Shown here: piece after piece, positions 20,453 through 32,379 of the stretch | Position numbering within the stretch: position 1 is the stretch's first letter | Layout of the letters: every line of letters begins with the position of its first letter | Assembly (NCBI GenBank): GCA_002118135.1 | Contig: BDIU01000121.1 | Span: 1 to 64,000 of the forward strand | Direction of reading: 5' to 3' | Source: Trebouxia sp. TZW2008 | Lineage: Eukaryota > Chlorophyta > Trebouxiophyceae > Trebouxiales > Trebouxiaceae | Length of the DNA stretch: 64,000 nucleotides | The notes under the pieces: generated by a model | Database searches by the model: none | Seen by the model: only the letters and a program-made list of their open reading frames with translations | Told to the model about the DNA's origin: nothing | Position numbers and translations under genes: made by a program

Positions 20453-22832
20453 ATGGAAGTACGGCCGGCGCGCAGGTGCTCCAGTTGCGGGCAACAGGGA
20501 CACAACGCGCGAACTTGTCTGGAGAAAGACGAGCGGGTTGGCCCTGTGCGTCCACTAGACCACTCGCTGCAGGAAGCCGTCAGTCAGGAAGGTTTTGAGC
20601 AGCAAGGCTCGGCAGATGGCTCCTCTCAGTTGCACGGCCTCGTGCACAAGCATTTGTCCGCTCCCACAGCTAGCATGTCCGGCTCTGAGTCAGAAGCCCA
20701 GAACGTGTCGCAGCTTCCGCACATTTCTAGAGAGCGCAGACGAGGTGCGATACGACCTGATGCACTTTAAGCGTTCGCCAGCCGCTCTTTCGCGTTTATC
20801 GCGTGCGTGGTTCTGGTCAGCGTCTTTCACGACCTTTGACACTCACAGCTTCATCTGCTGCTCAGGTACGCCCTGGACGGAGGACGAGCACCGGGCATTT
20901 CTTGCCGGCTTAGACAAGCTTGGAAAGGTATGTGCTCAGGCTCAGCAGTCGATTCGCTGATCTGCAACGAAGCCTGACTCAAACGTTTGAGCGCCAACTT
21001 CAGGGCGACTGGCGAGGTATTTCGAAGGACTTTGTCACAACCAGAACTCCCACTCAAGTAGCCAGTCATGCACAAAAGTATTTCATCAGACACAATAATC
21101 AGAGCAAGCGCAAGAGAAGGACAAGCTTGTTTGACCTCAAGGCAAACGCTGACACCCTGGAAACAGTAAGCGGCAGCTGTGTGATGTCTGTCAGCCTCAC
21201 ACTTTAACTGCACAGCACCTGCACAGGCATTTGCAGTCCCTACTGCCCAACAGCGGCTTGGCAGCACACCAGTCACGCTATCATTGCAACCCTCAAACCA
21301 CCCCTGTTGTTGTACATTGTACGCTGCTCTGCCTAACAAGCAGAGTGTTGGCAGTCATTGTCACAGGTGCACTTTACCTCATATGCAGAGCACAAAGGAC
21401 CCAGCTTGGGACATCTGATGCCCATTGGTCAGCTTGGTGTTGCTTGCAGGGCTCTGCAGAAGCCACGTCAACAACATGGCCAGAAAGAACACATCAGGGC
21501 TCCACTTCTGTTCCTGGCCATGCTTTGAATGGCCAGCCTCTGCATTCACATGCCCTTTCACAGCATGGAGATAGGAGTGCAGTCCCTGCTGCAACACAAA
21601 GCAGCGGCAGTGCCTTCCCAGGTCACATGTGGCTGCCCTCAGGTACTGCCCCCATTCTCACTTCTTTTGCTGTATGGACACACCACATTGCTGCAAGACC
21701 ATTCATGTCACAATGTGCCACCTTGACATTGAGGTCTCCAGCTGTGCTCTCAGCTGATTTGTCTATAGTCTATGTAATGGCAACTGCCCTGTTTTATGTG
21801 CACATGACCACGTAGCACTGTGACAGTCTCCAGAACAGCATCAAGTCTAGTGACACCTGTCTCCCAGCTGTACAGCAGTTGCATCGGTCATATGTGCTCT
21901 TGCACATGGCTTCTCCTCGGTGCCTCATCGTTGCCTCTGAAGCAGCAAGAATACAACTCTGGTGTTTTGTTGCAGAGCCAGATATGGCTTTGATGCAGCA
22001 GTACATGGCAATGGCAGCTGGCCAGATGGACCCAGCCGCCCTACAGATGCTTCAGTTTCAGATGGCTGCAGCGCAAGGCCTGCAGAACATGCCGCGTTTC
22101 CCGGGCTTTCCAGCACCAGGCTTAGCAGAGCAGCTCATGGCTGTCTATGCTGCTCAGGCCGCAGGTTTCCCTCCCAGCTGCTTCCCGCCATATCCCAGCG
22201 CAGATCAGCAAGACCCTGGAGCAGTTATACAGCAACAAGCTGCAACAGCAGCTGCACTTGCCAACATGTACTACAGTCAGCAGGCTCAGCATCAGTCAGC
22301 CGCGCATCAGTCATCTACCCCAAAGGACCAAGCTGCTGCTGCAGCAGCTGCCTGCGCACTTGCTCAAGCAGCAGCATACCAAGGAGCTGTCCCCAACTTC
22401 CCTTTCCCTAACAGTCAAGCACAGCAGCCGCTAGGCCCTGCCCAACATTCCTCTGATAAAGCAACGCATCAGCACTCGGCGCCTAGTGCATTGCAGCATC
22501 AGACTGCAGCAGTAGAAGGTGTATCAGACAGACAATCCAGCATGCCACTATTGAATGCTAAGGCAACTGTGGCGGACGACCCAGCGTTTGGGCACGGCAG
22601 ACTGTATCGGCCTCAGGCATCCCATGCCAAAGCTAGTGTAGCGCCCCCCAGTGGCAAGTTTGGGGGTGCAGTACATGACAGCTTCCAGTGTGCGAGCGCT
22701 TTGTCCAGAAACTCAAGCTCAGAATCAATACTGCCTCCTGCAAGCCGCTGCTTTGAGACAGCGCGAGGTCAAGCCAACGCCCTGAAACGTGCTGAAGATG
22801 TGACTGCTGCTGCTGCTGCGCACTTGATCTAG
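20453..22832 (+). CDS. MYB-related transcription factor with CCHC knuckle and SHAQKYF motif
   Basis: Exons: 20453-20744, 20866-20927, 21004-21165, about 21227-21366, about 21391-21642 (its first part uncertain) and 21976-22832. The N-terminus has a zinc knuckle ([14 protein letters not shown]), as in plant MYBS3-type proteins. Exons 2 and 3 encode one MYB repeat: [40 protein letters not shown], then [11 protein letters not shown]. The C-terminal exon is rich in Gln, Ala and Ser, typical of an activation region. ATG 20453 is preferred because relatives start just before the knuckle; an in-frame ATG at 20321 is the alternative. It should act in the nucleus on I-box or TATCCA-like DNA (family knowledge). 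It is convergent with CYP97. Confidence 0.88.
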
Positions 22833-23453
22833 CTGTTTTGGCCCTTTTTCTGTGTTGTGGGTTTTGTGCTTTTGAGGAGTGGAATGCATAGTTCTGGGAA
22901 TGTATGATGCAAGCAGGATCTGATTTTACCAACTACAGTGCACAGTCTGATTGAAGAAGCGTAGATGCCTGAGTAGCAATACATATGGAGCGCTGCATTG
23001 CAGTACTTTTGCCCACGTTGTGCAAGACAACTTGTATTGCTACTCAAGCTTGGAGTCATCATGTTGCACTGAACATTTAATGCTTATTGATGTATGCGAA
23101 CTATGTGATGACGCAGCTTGAGCAATGAGCGCTGAGAAAGTTTTGCTGGTGTCTACTTGCTGATCATTATTGATTTCCCCAAAGACTGCAAGGCTTCCTA
23201 CTGAGGTAGTTGATTTGTGTTCTAAATCTTCTACTACCTTGCGTCAATGTTCGAGCTGCTCAAGTGCAACAGCAGACCTGCATCTTGTACCATTTCGTCT
23301 TTCATGATGATCAATTGTGCCATCCACGCTGCATGACATATGGAAGCAACGGTCGCAATGATATACTTTACCAACATTGACTTGAGGGACCAATCATACA
23401 GCAAAAATTAAACGTCATGCTGTCAATGTAATTTCAGAAACAGGTACACAGGC

Positions 23454-26400
23454 TCAAGCATTGGCAGCAACTGCTTCTTTTTTCTGTGTGGATAAGGTCT
23501 GCTTTCGTGTTGATACATTCATGTACAGCCCATTTGTGGTGTGAATGGTGGCCCCAGTTGTCATGCCTATCTGCTGCCCAGGAGTCAGTTCAAAATCAAA
23601 CTGATGCAGCACAACAGCTACTGCAATGACTGCCTCCATAAGTGCAAATTGATCACCAACACACTTTCTTGGACCTCCGCTGAAAGGAATATACCTGTAT
23701 GCAAACAGCAACAATGCCTTTTATTGAGCCTTGTTGCCTTAGAGCTGCACTGTTGTTGAGCATGGCTGCTGAGACAGAAAATGCAAGACTTTACACACAT
23801 GAAGCAACAGTGAGATTGTCATTGCTGTGATGAGATCTGGCATGCAAACAGCTCAAGGCTGTACGGCAAGCTTCATTTTGCAAGCACTGCCACAGGCTGT
23901 GTGACTTTAGTCAAGGAGTCAGAAAGACAAGCGTGCTCAGTGGCCAATACGATACTCTTACTGCAACAGGGCAGGGCAGGGCAGGGTAGGGCAGGGCAGG
24001 GCAGGGCAGTTGCTGCGACCTGTAGTCAGTATTCTGCTCATTGGGAGTTGGGGCATCCAGACTGAAGCGCTCTGGCATGAAGGCATCTGCATCATCCCAC
24101 ACTGCTGGACTACGATGAATGTTGTACACTGAGATCATGACATCCTGCCCTTGCGGAACTGTATACCCTCCTGCACATGCTTGACACGCTGTAGTGCTAG
24201 GAAAATTGTTGGGTTCAGCCCCACTTATGGAGCATTTGCTGTTTGAGTGGCGCAGAGATGAGTGTGGATCTTGTACACTAAGGTTACGACACCCTGGCCT
24301 TGCAGGAATGAGGAGCCTCCTGAATGTGCACTAGTTTCTGACTCAGTGATCCATAAACAATGCACTTAAGTGTGCACCATCTACTGTTTCCGGAATTCAC
24401 AAACGCTTGGTAGACTCCTACATATGCATATTCGAGCCGCCTTTAACTGATGAGACGCTCCATAACATGCAAAAGTAGATTGTACAGATTCATGTATGAG
24501 TATGATTGCATGAACTGGGGCAGTGACCATCATGCGTGACGTTGTTAGGTGGCGTCATCATGCTACCCAATCAGAAAGTTTCACGGTGCATGGCATACAA
24601 GGCGTAGTTGGCAAGGAAGCGTTGTGGTACACTGTATACAGGGTATGAAACCCTACCAGGGAGCTCATCAGGAACCATAGCTCTCCTGAGAAGCACTGGC
24701 GGATGGGGATACAGGCGCATGCTCTCATTCACACACCGCATGACGTACTTGAGCTTGGTGTAGTCCTGCATGTTGGGCTGCTGCCGCTCCCCTAGTAGCT
24801 CATCTATCTCTTGCTGAGCCTGCATCAAAGCCAGGAGAGCTCAAACAGAAGACTCAGTGTCCACATGAGGAGAGCACCCACATGCTGAGTTTTGAACACA
24901 TCTGTGGCAGAAATCCCAAGCAATATATTGAACTGAGTTTGCATGCAGGCAGGAATTCAAGTCAAGGACTTTGTCAGTACGTACAGACATGAGGCAACTA
25001 CAGCACACTGGAGGCTTGGCGTCCATGCAGGACCTCATGCAAAAGGCCTGACACAGCATGTGCAAACTGCAGCAATGCTCCCAAGCACAGCTTTGCTTTC
25101 TCTGCACAGATAGGACAGGCTTTGCGCATCTTGTTGGGGTTCTTGGCCAGCAATGCAGATCTCGCAACTCTCGCACACTGTCTCTTGATCACACAAGCAG
25201 CAACATTCACAGAGCAGATCAGAGGCCTGACCTTGCATGAATGCAACACCTCAGCTGGAAAGCCTATTATCAGCACACAGACATGGATGCGATACACATA
25301 AAGCAGACCGACAGAACGACCTTGCACACCTTGTCAGGATTCGTGCACGCGCACAACACTCGCACTCTGGCTCTTAACGCAAAGCAGAAAGTACTGTTGC
25401 ACATCTTGTATGAAGCAGATCAGAGCACTGACCTTGCGCATCTTGTCAGGATTCTTTGCCAGCAAATACAGCGTCCAAGTCAGCACAGAGCCAGTGGTCT
25501 CATGCCCAGCCACTAGCATGGATAGCAAGTCATCTCTGAGCTGATTTGCTGACACCTCATCCCTGGAAGCTATGAGGAAGCGAAGGATGCTGGGATCTCC
25601 CTCATTGATGTAACCCTCCTCAAAGCGGGTCTGCAGCACAGACAATTCAGATCTCAAAAGGCAAGGGCACAGCGTGCACAGCATGCAGAGCAGGTTGGGT
25701 TTGATCTGATCTGCTAACGCATTGTTCCTGGAAGCTATGATGAAGCGCAGGATGTTAGGACGCCCTTGATTGATGAATTCCTCCTGAAAGTGGGGCTGCA
25801 GACACAAGCAACTCAACTTGGACAGAACAGGGGCAGAGCATGGACAACAAGTTATCTCTTAGTTGATTGGCAAAAACCTCAAACTGGAGGCTATGAGGAA
25901 GTGCAAAATGCTGGGATCACCCGCTTTGATGTCCCCTCCTCAAAGCGGGCCTGCGGGCACAAACGATTCGGATTTTGGAAAGGCAAAGGCACAGCATGGA
26001 TGACAGGTCGTCCCTCAACTGATTGGTACAACATTTGTGTATGGAAGCCATGAGGAAGCGCAAGATGGTGGAGTCCCTTGATTGATACATTCCGCTCCAA
26101 GACAGGCCTGCAAGAACAACACTCCAAAGTACAGAAGTTTGACCCCCTGCTCCTATTCTTGTCTGACAATCAAGCCATATGCACAGGATTGGGTGCTTTG
26201 TCTGACACGTTTCCAACCAGAAGGCGCTATACCTGTTGCTCAGCATTTTGCACTTGTTCATGAGCTCTTCTGTGGCTTTCCTGATCAGCCTCACAGCTTG
26301 TCCTACCTTGCGCTGACGAGGTATGAGGGGTGCTGACGACAAAGTAAAGCTGATACATGTCACTTGTTTGCCTGCTGATCCATATTCGCTTTCTGATGAC

Positions 26401-29400
26401 GACCATTTTATGATGACGGCCTTGATGCATGGCTGCATACCTGTTCCTCAGCATCCACCAACTCTTTGCACTTGGCTATTAGCTCCTCTGTGGTTTTCCT
26501 AATCAGGCTCACTGCTTGTACCGCCTTACGCTGTCGAGGTATCAAGGGGGCTAAGGCTGGTACCTTCCACAGAGGTAATACGTCTGTGGCTCTGGACTCT
26601 GTCTCCTTCAATGCAGTGTAGACTGCCTGCAGAGCAGCAGGAACATATCTGACATTGTTGAAATGTTCTGTGGGTTTTCCTGATCAGGCTCACTGTCTAC
26701 ACTGCCTTTCGCTGTCGAGGTGTTAGGGGCGCTAAGGCTGGTTCCTTCCAAAGAGGTGATACATCCGTAGCTCTGGACTCCATCTTTCTCAATGCTGTGT
26801 GAACTGCCTGCAAAGCAGCAGCATGTCTTGCACTCTGGCAGCGCAACTGTAGCCTTGGCTTTTGTCTCTGTTGGTGCACTGTGTACTGCCTGCAAAGCAG
26901 CAGCAACACGTCTTGCACTCTTGCTGACATCTGGTAAGTAAAGTTCTGCCTCCTTGAATGTGTTTGCGAGCCACGAAGGAATGCTTCACACCTGGCACGC
27001 TGTTATCCTAGACTGTTAACAGCTGTTGATTGACAAATTGATAGCGTGCATACTGTGAGTCAAGCTGAGTGCAACACGCATAGACAGCACTGGATTTCTT
27101 GGCTCAATCCAGAACTTGTCATTTGGCCAACATGCAGGCAATGTGGCAAGCTGTGCATCTGTTGATGATCCAGTCTGCCATGAAAGCACAGCAGCTGCAA
27201 ACTTGTGTCTACTGAAACTGCTGCAGAGCGTGCAAAGCACGCAAGGAATTCGTGCATTGCGCTCGCAGGTGGTCAGATAGGCAAAGCTGAGTGGGCCCTG
27301 AGGGGGCTGTCAATGTTGGTCACTGCAGAGCTTGCTGCAAAAACACAAGATGGCTCGAATATGCATGCAGGCAGAGCACAACCTGTCTGGAGGGCCAGTC
27401 CACTACGACATAGCAGCTGATTGCTTGATACTACAGAACCTGCTGCAAAGCATGCAAAGCATGGAAAGTCTGGATACCTTGTGCATGCAGGCAGGTTTGT
27501 GCATCTAGCTAAGGGGGGTGCCAGCGTTCAAAGAGTCGAAGGCACAGTTGAAAACGAACTTGCTGCAAAGCATGCAAAGCATGGATCAAACTGTGTAGGC
27601 AGGCGGGCAGATCTGTATAAGAGGGCTGTGAACACTAAGGGAGTTGAAAATTGTAGCTGAAGACAAATCCGCTGCAAAGCATGCAGAGGGCAATTCAAAC
27701 TGAGCATCCAGGCATTTCATGTACCTGTGTGAGGGGGACGTGTACCACTGCACAGCAGCGGGTAGCTCACGTTCACAAATCCTGCTGCATAGCGTGCAAA
27801 GCACATAAGGCGTTGGTGGATTGTGCTTTCAGGCAGGCAAACAGGTAGGGAGAATTGCAGGTGGGGGCTGTCAGTGTTGCTGACTGCAGAGCTTGCTGCA
27901 AGGCCTGATGCAGATGTGCATGTATGTGTACTGTCAGTGTTCATACAGTTGAAGTCTTAATGGAAACGGACTTGCTGCAAAGCGTGCAAAGCATGGATTC
28001 AGGCATGCATGCAGGCAGGTGGGTGCACCTGTATGAGGGGGCTGTCTGTGTTGAGGGCGTTGAAGTCATAGTTGAAAACAGACTTGCCAATGACGTCCAG
28101 GGTGAGTTGACTGAAGCAAGCCTCCATGTCGATAGGTTCTCCTGCTTTTGCTGTTGACTGCAGCATTCAACACATAATCATGGACATCCATGTTGTTGTT
28201 CAAATCCCACAATCCACAATACGTAAACCAGAAGAGCAAACCCAATGATCCCTCAATGCAACTTTCCGGCTTGGTTTGTTCAAGTGAAGCCCAACTTCTC
28301 TAATTGAAGCTTCTCCGCCAGGTGCAGCGCCCAGCCCAGGGTGCAAATATTTTGTCAATCAACACGTTGTCAATCATGGTGTGCAGATACATGCAGTGCT
28401 TCTACCTGAAGCTTCCCAGCCACATGCAGTACCAAAGGAGCAGACACTGTGTCAAGTACTGAGTGTTCATACCCTTTGTCAAGTGTCAAGGATGTAAACA
28501 CTTGAAGCACAAGCCGTTAGATTGGCTTTGTGAACATACCTTGAGCTTTTCTGCCAGGTGCAATGCTGATGGTGCAAACACTCTGTCAATCATGGTGTTG
28601 AGATAGGCCTTGTGCAATGCATGTGTTTCACCAACTGCCAAGGGTGCCCACATTTTGTCATTCACTGGGATCAAGCAGGCCCTGTGTTTGTACCTTGAGC
28701 TTTTCTGCCAGGTGCAAAGCTGATAGCTCAACCACTCTGTGAATCATGGTGTTCAGGTAAGTTGTGTGTCTTTACCTGAAGCTGTTTCTGCCAAATGTGA
28801 TGCGAAGGGAGCACAAAGTGATCAAAAGCCAAGGGTGCACATATTTTGCCGATAGCTGTAAACTCGCAGACCCTGTATTTGTACCTTGAGCTTCTCTGCC
28901 AGGTGCAGTGCTGAGGGGGCAAATACTCTGTCGATCATGGTGTTGAGGTAGGCCTTATGCAGTGCTGGGTTGACAGCTCGCCTACGCACTCGCCACTGGT
29001 CACCTCCTGCCACAGCAAATCCATCACCAAACAAAAATTGAGACACCTGCAAGACACCTGGTGCCCATCATTTTCATCTTGCATCCAACATGGGTGCATG
29101 CATGTGTCACAAATTGCACAGCAGACTGATCGCCTCCTGCCACAGCGAAGCCATCTGCAAAGAAGAACTGAGACACCTGCAGGACATCTGCACTTGTGTT
29201 CCACCTTGCATTCACCATACATGCATGCATGTTTTAGGGATTCCAAGAAAAGCGTACAGCAAGATGAAGACAGATCCATTGCCAAACAAGAGTTGAGACA
29301 CCTGCAAGACATTTGCATTCGCATTCCACCTTGAATTCACCATAAATGCATGCATGTGTCACAGATTGCGGAAGAAGCGCATTGAACTGAAGACAGAGCT

Positions 29401-31850
29401 AAGTTTGAACAAGAATCGAGAAACCTGCAAGACGCCTGCACTTGTGTTTCAACTTGCATGGCTGCATGTGTCAGGGACTTGACAAGATGTACGTTGCACC
29501 AGGCATGAATGCATGTGTTAGTAACTGCATGTCAAGTGCATAGAACACTGAGGACAGACAAGGGTGTGCAGCATCACACACGGCTTTGAAGCAAGTAGTT
29601 CTCTCACAGTCATGGATCCCTGAGACAAGGATATGCAGCAGTTTGTGTCAGGCATCCATGTGTCAGGGACTGCATAAGACGTATGTGGTCACATGCACAC
29701 AGACAAAGGTCGGCAGCTTTTGGTTCAGCTCTGAGCATGCAAGCAGAAACCACATAGTCTGTGCAGTACTCACTTCTGCAACCAGGCCTTTGTCATAGAT
29801 GGGGTTCTTAGGATTGTCACTGGCACGCAGCACGTGCTTGGCGGCTGCAGGGTCACTGATCACCAGGAAACTGCTGGCAGGCCCTGCACACCACCAGCAC
29901 TTTACACAGGGATCATGCATTCCAATCGTGATATTTAGTTAAATTCTACTTTTGCATCGTTTTGCTGCATTCTACTTTAATTTGTTTGATTGTGTGTTCT
30001 TTTTCCAGCTGGGTTTTGCTAGCTGATTCCAAAAGAAACTTTGTGAGTGGTGCAGAAGTTGACACACTTGACTTCCAGTGCAAGTGTGTGTGGCATTAGG
30101 CAGCTGCAATGTCACTGAACACCAAGAAACTGCTGGCAGGCCCTGCAAACCAAAACCTTTGTAACTCATTCAAACAAGATCTACTTGCTGTATGTGCTTG
30201 CTTATGACTATGCATTTAATGTATGCTTGCAGTTCTGATTCTGCACTTTCATAGTCTCATTGCAGTGACCAGGGCGCTGCACTGCACATCACAATGCATA
30301 TATGTACAAGCATTGCATAGATACAGCATCAGCGCATGACCATGTCACTGCACTTTGTTTGTTCTTGACAGTGTTTTCAGGTCCATTGGGTTTCAGGACA
30401 AGCTTTTATGAAAAGCAAACAGAAACACATCAAAACCAAACCCAGCACTGTTCCAGAGTCTGGTAAGATTGACTGCAGATAGTGAATGATGGAGTACTGA
30501 AGCAGATCACAGGCAGCAACGGCGGCCAGGTGCTTGTCAGTATCTGTCAATCAAGCCTGATGGGTCGTTGTCAGTTGCATGATTAGAGTCTACTGTTCTG
30601 CCAGCAAAGGAGCATGCGCATGTGCGAGCTGCCTGCGCAAGCAAGCTGCGTTTCATGACAACCACAGAAGGTGCTGGCTACCTGTAGGCAGCAGGTGGAC
30701 CGGGCCTGACTACCATCATCACCATTGTCATTGCTGCAACTGTCATTTGCATTGATAGTCATGGTCATTGCAAGAGCGTGCTGGCTAATTGTTGCAAGGA
30801 GGTAGGCTGGGCCTAAGCACTATCATTGTCATCATTGTTACTGTTAGTTCTGTTTTGATTGGTGGTGCAAAGTTAGCAGAGAGTATTGCCTACCTGTAGG
30901 GAGGAGGTAGACAGGGCCTGACTCCTGCATCCATTTGAATAACGCTTTGAACAGAGCGCCACCCAGCAAATCCTTGATGTCATCAGGCTTTGCATCGGCT
31001 ACAGGCGTATCCTGCAAAACATGCAAACAAGGCTCTGAGGACACAAACAGCATGTGCTACAGGCGTATCCTGCAAAACATGCAAGCAGTGATCTGAGAAC
31101 GCTAACAGCGTGTGACGTGCTTTGCAAAACGCAAAGCAAGCTGATCAGGAGCACTTGCATTTCAAAAGTACCTTGTGAAGCCCCAAGTGGCGCTGAAGGC
31201 AAGCCACAAAAGGACACCATAGTATGTCTGCTTGCATGCTTTGACATCTGGCATGAGAGATGCATGTGACAGCATTCATCACAGAAACACAACAACATGA
31301 ATTGAGCAGTGCCGTCCTCCAGCTTTCAGTCGCAATGATGATACTGCATGCAAGTTGTACGAGGGATAGCACTTACTGATTTGCCACCCCACAACCTGCC
31401 CAGCTGCGTCAGCCAGCCAGGGCTGGTAAAAGATTTGCCTGCTCCCGCGGCATCAATCAGCTTCTTCTTGACTGCATCAACTGATGTGTCTAGATCAACA
31501 CTTTCCTACAACACAGGAAGGGTGAAGAAAGGGAGTAACAGCTGTGCACTTACTGAACAGCGACATGTAGCATCGATATGCATGGTCGGCAGTGCAACAG
31601 TTGAGCACAAACAGCACATGATTTTCCAGAGATGTGTACTCGACACGTCAACTATTGTGTCCATTGCGCAGCTTGCCCAGCTTACCTCCTGCTGCACTGC
31701 TTGAACGGAGACCTGCCTGCGCGGTCTTGACATGCGAGGGGCCGTTGAGGGCAACACCCTCGCGCGACATCCGGCGTTTGCCACCAGATGTCCAACAACT
31801 GCAGGTGTCGGGGCGCCTAAGCACCTGTTACTTGTGCTGGGAAGAGACAT
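23454..31850 (-). CDS. CYP97: cytochrome P450 CYP97 family (carotenoid hydroxylase), 11 exons
   Basis: CYP97 enzymes hydroxylate carotene rings in plastids on the way to lutein and zeaxanthin. Exons, all phase-consistent: 31850-31686, 31505-31377, 31011-30894, 29883-29774, 29046-28885, 28157-28029, 26626-26441, 25630-25433, 24819-24657, 24170-24020, 23694-23454, giving 583 residues, normal for the family. The first 55 residues are basic and Ser-rich, like a transit peptide. Family marks in order: [36 protein letters not shown], the I-helix [19 protein letters not shown], the K-helix [20 protein letters not shown], and the heme loop [19 protein letters not shown]. The tail [15 protein letters not shown] is typical of CYP97A and CYP97C; I cannot separate these subfamilies by eye. 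Almost every intron contains ghost exon copies. It diverges from the OPA3-like gene across about 530 bases. Confidence 0.95.
23966..24008. repeat. GGGCA pentamer microsatellite
   Basis: The run GGGCAGGGCAGGGCAGGGTA continues for about eight units. It lies just after the donor of CYP97 exon 10, in the last intron. Confidence 0.9.
24240..24330 (-). repeat. ghost copy of CYP97 exon 10 start
   Basis: Read on the minus strand, GCAAGGCCAGGGTGTCGTAACC and AGTGTACAAGATCCACAC copy GCAAGGGCAGGATGTCATGATC and AGTGTACAACATTCATCG of exon 10. It lies upstream of the real exon. Confidence 0.8.
25100..25345 (-). repeat. two ghost copies of CYP97 exon 8 end
   Basis: The exon 8 end AAGAATCCTGACAAGATGCGCAAG|GTCAG is echoed at about 25120-25150 (AAGAACCCCAACAAGATGCGCAA) and 25320-25345 (AATCCTGACAAGGTGTGCAAGG). 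Both lie downstream of exon 8 on the minus strand. Confidence 0.85.
25660..26115 (-). repeat. three ghost copies of CYP97 exon 8 start
   Basis: Copies of the exon 8 opening (CGCTTTGAGGAGGG and the [12 protein letters not shown] region) are present at about 25660-25800, 25840-25955 and 25990-26110. They decay with indels, for example CATCAATCAAGGGCGTCC. All are upstream of the real exon on the minus strand. Confidence 0.9.
26225..26330 (-). repeat. ghost copy of CYP97 exon 7 end
   Basis: The translated block [20 protein letters not shown] mirrors [20 protein letters not shown] of exon 7 and continues through a damaged donor region. It lies downstream of exon 7. Confidence 0.9.
26640..26905 (-). 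repeat. ghost copies of CYP97 exon 7 start
   Basis: At about 26812-26650 the exon start is copied nearly whole ([20 protein letters not shown], then [12 protein letters not shown]) followed by a frameshifted tail. A shorter copy of the acceptor block (TGCCTGCAAAGCAGCAGCA) is at about 26885-26910. Both lie upstream of the real exon. Confidence 0.9.
27225..28020 (-). repeat. array of ghost copies of CYP97 exon 6 end
   Basis: The block from the exon 6 end through its donor (plus strand CACCTGTATGAGGGGGCTG and GAACAGACTTGC) is repeated at about 27270-27340, 27500-27580, 27610-27680, 27720-27790 and 27840-27905. Linked intron blocks such as GCTGCAAAGCATGCAAAGCATGG recur with them. The units are about 120-170 bases. 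All lie downstream of exon 6. Confidence 0.88.
28275..28790 (-). repeat. ghost copies of CYP97 exon 5 end
   Basis: Three or four copies of the exon 5 end and donor appear: about 28545-28620 (frame intact, [20 protein letters not shown]), 28695-28750 ([19 protein letters not shown]), 28400-28440 and 28300-28370. The full exon 5 is the copy at 29046-28885, upstream of them all. Confidence 0.92.
29130..29440 (-). repeat. three ghost copies of CYP97 exon 5 start
   Basis: The exon 5 acceptor and opening (GGTGTCTCAATTTTTGTTTGG) recur at about 29175-29130, 29310-29270 and 29430-29395. One keeps [17 protein letters not shown] before diverging. All are upstream of the real exon on the minus strand. 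Confidence 0.9.
30098..30152 (-). repeat. ghost copy of CYP97 exon 4 start
   Basis: The plus-strand block CACCAAGAAACTGCTGGCAGGCCCTGC copies the exon 4 opening CACCAGGAAACTGCTGGCAGGCCCTGC, including the acceptor AG. It is upstream of exon 4. Confidence 0.9.
30675..30830 (-). repeat. two ghost copies of CYP97 exon 3 end
   Basis: The plus-strand block at the exon 3 donor (TACCTGTAGGGAGGAGGTAGACAGGGCC) is echoed at about 30680-30715 (TACCTGTAGGCAGCAGGTGGACCGGGCC) and 30790-30830. They lie downstream of exon 3. Confidence 0.88.
31050..31085 (-). repeat. ghost copy of CYP97 exon 3 start
   Basis: GCTACAGGCGTATCCTGCAAAACATGCAA is present at 30996-31025 across the real exon start and again at about 31055-31085. 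The copy is upstream of the exon. Confidence 0.92.
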
Positions 31851-32379
31851 GCTTGCCGTCTAGGGCTGACGGACAAAGTCCAAGTCACCGCCGGCTGCGG
31901 CGCAACCGACGCACTTTGTCGCGATGCTTGATTACTCTGGCCGTGTCGAGCAGTGTCGCAAAACAGCTCTGAACGCAGTGCGCTTGCCTGCATGCTCGAT
32001 CAGTAACTCGATAAGGCTTTGCTAGGATTGAGTCATGTTTGTAGCATGTGGATTTAGTCATGTCTAGAAGCTTTGCACCTTCCTGCGCTTTGCGAACGGG
32101 GAATGCGTTAGGTACCACAGCACCCTGTAAACATCAGAGCTGTAATCGTTTGACATTCGAGAAGCTCGTCCTATAGTGAGATTGCGTCTCGGGCATTTCT
32201 CTAGTTTTGAAAGCGTACGGTTGACGGATCAGTCGTATCAAAGCTAGAACTTGAAGTGCGAGCTAAAAATCCGCTTGTCGAGCGTGATGTGCTACAATCG
32301 CAAGCGTCGCGAGCTGTAGCGTGTCAGAATGCCCTGAGCGGATACCGTCAAACAGTCGGTCTTGAGCTGACATGCAGAC
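31851..32379. promoter_or_regulatory. divergent intergenic region, CYP97 / OPA3-like
   Basis: This 529-base gap separates the two start codons of oppositely oriented genes and must hold both promoters. I see no clear TATA box or known operator. Calling it bidirectional is inference from position alone. Confidence 0.5.

Noticed and set aside
28545..28620. Second P450 gene or tandem CYP97 duplicate
   Set aside because: Only edges of single exons are copied, always beside their parent exon, so this is intronic duplication rather than a gene copy.
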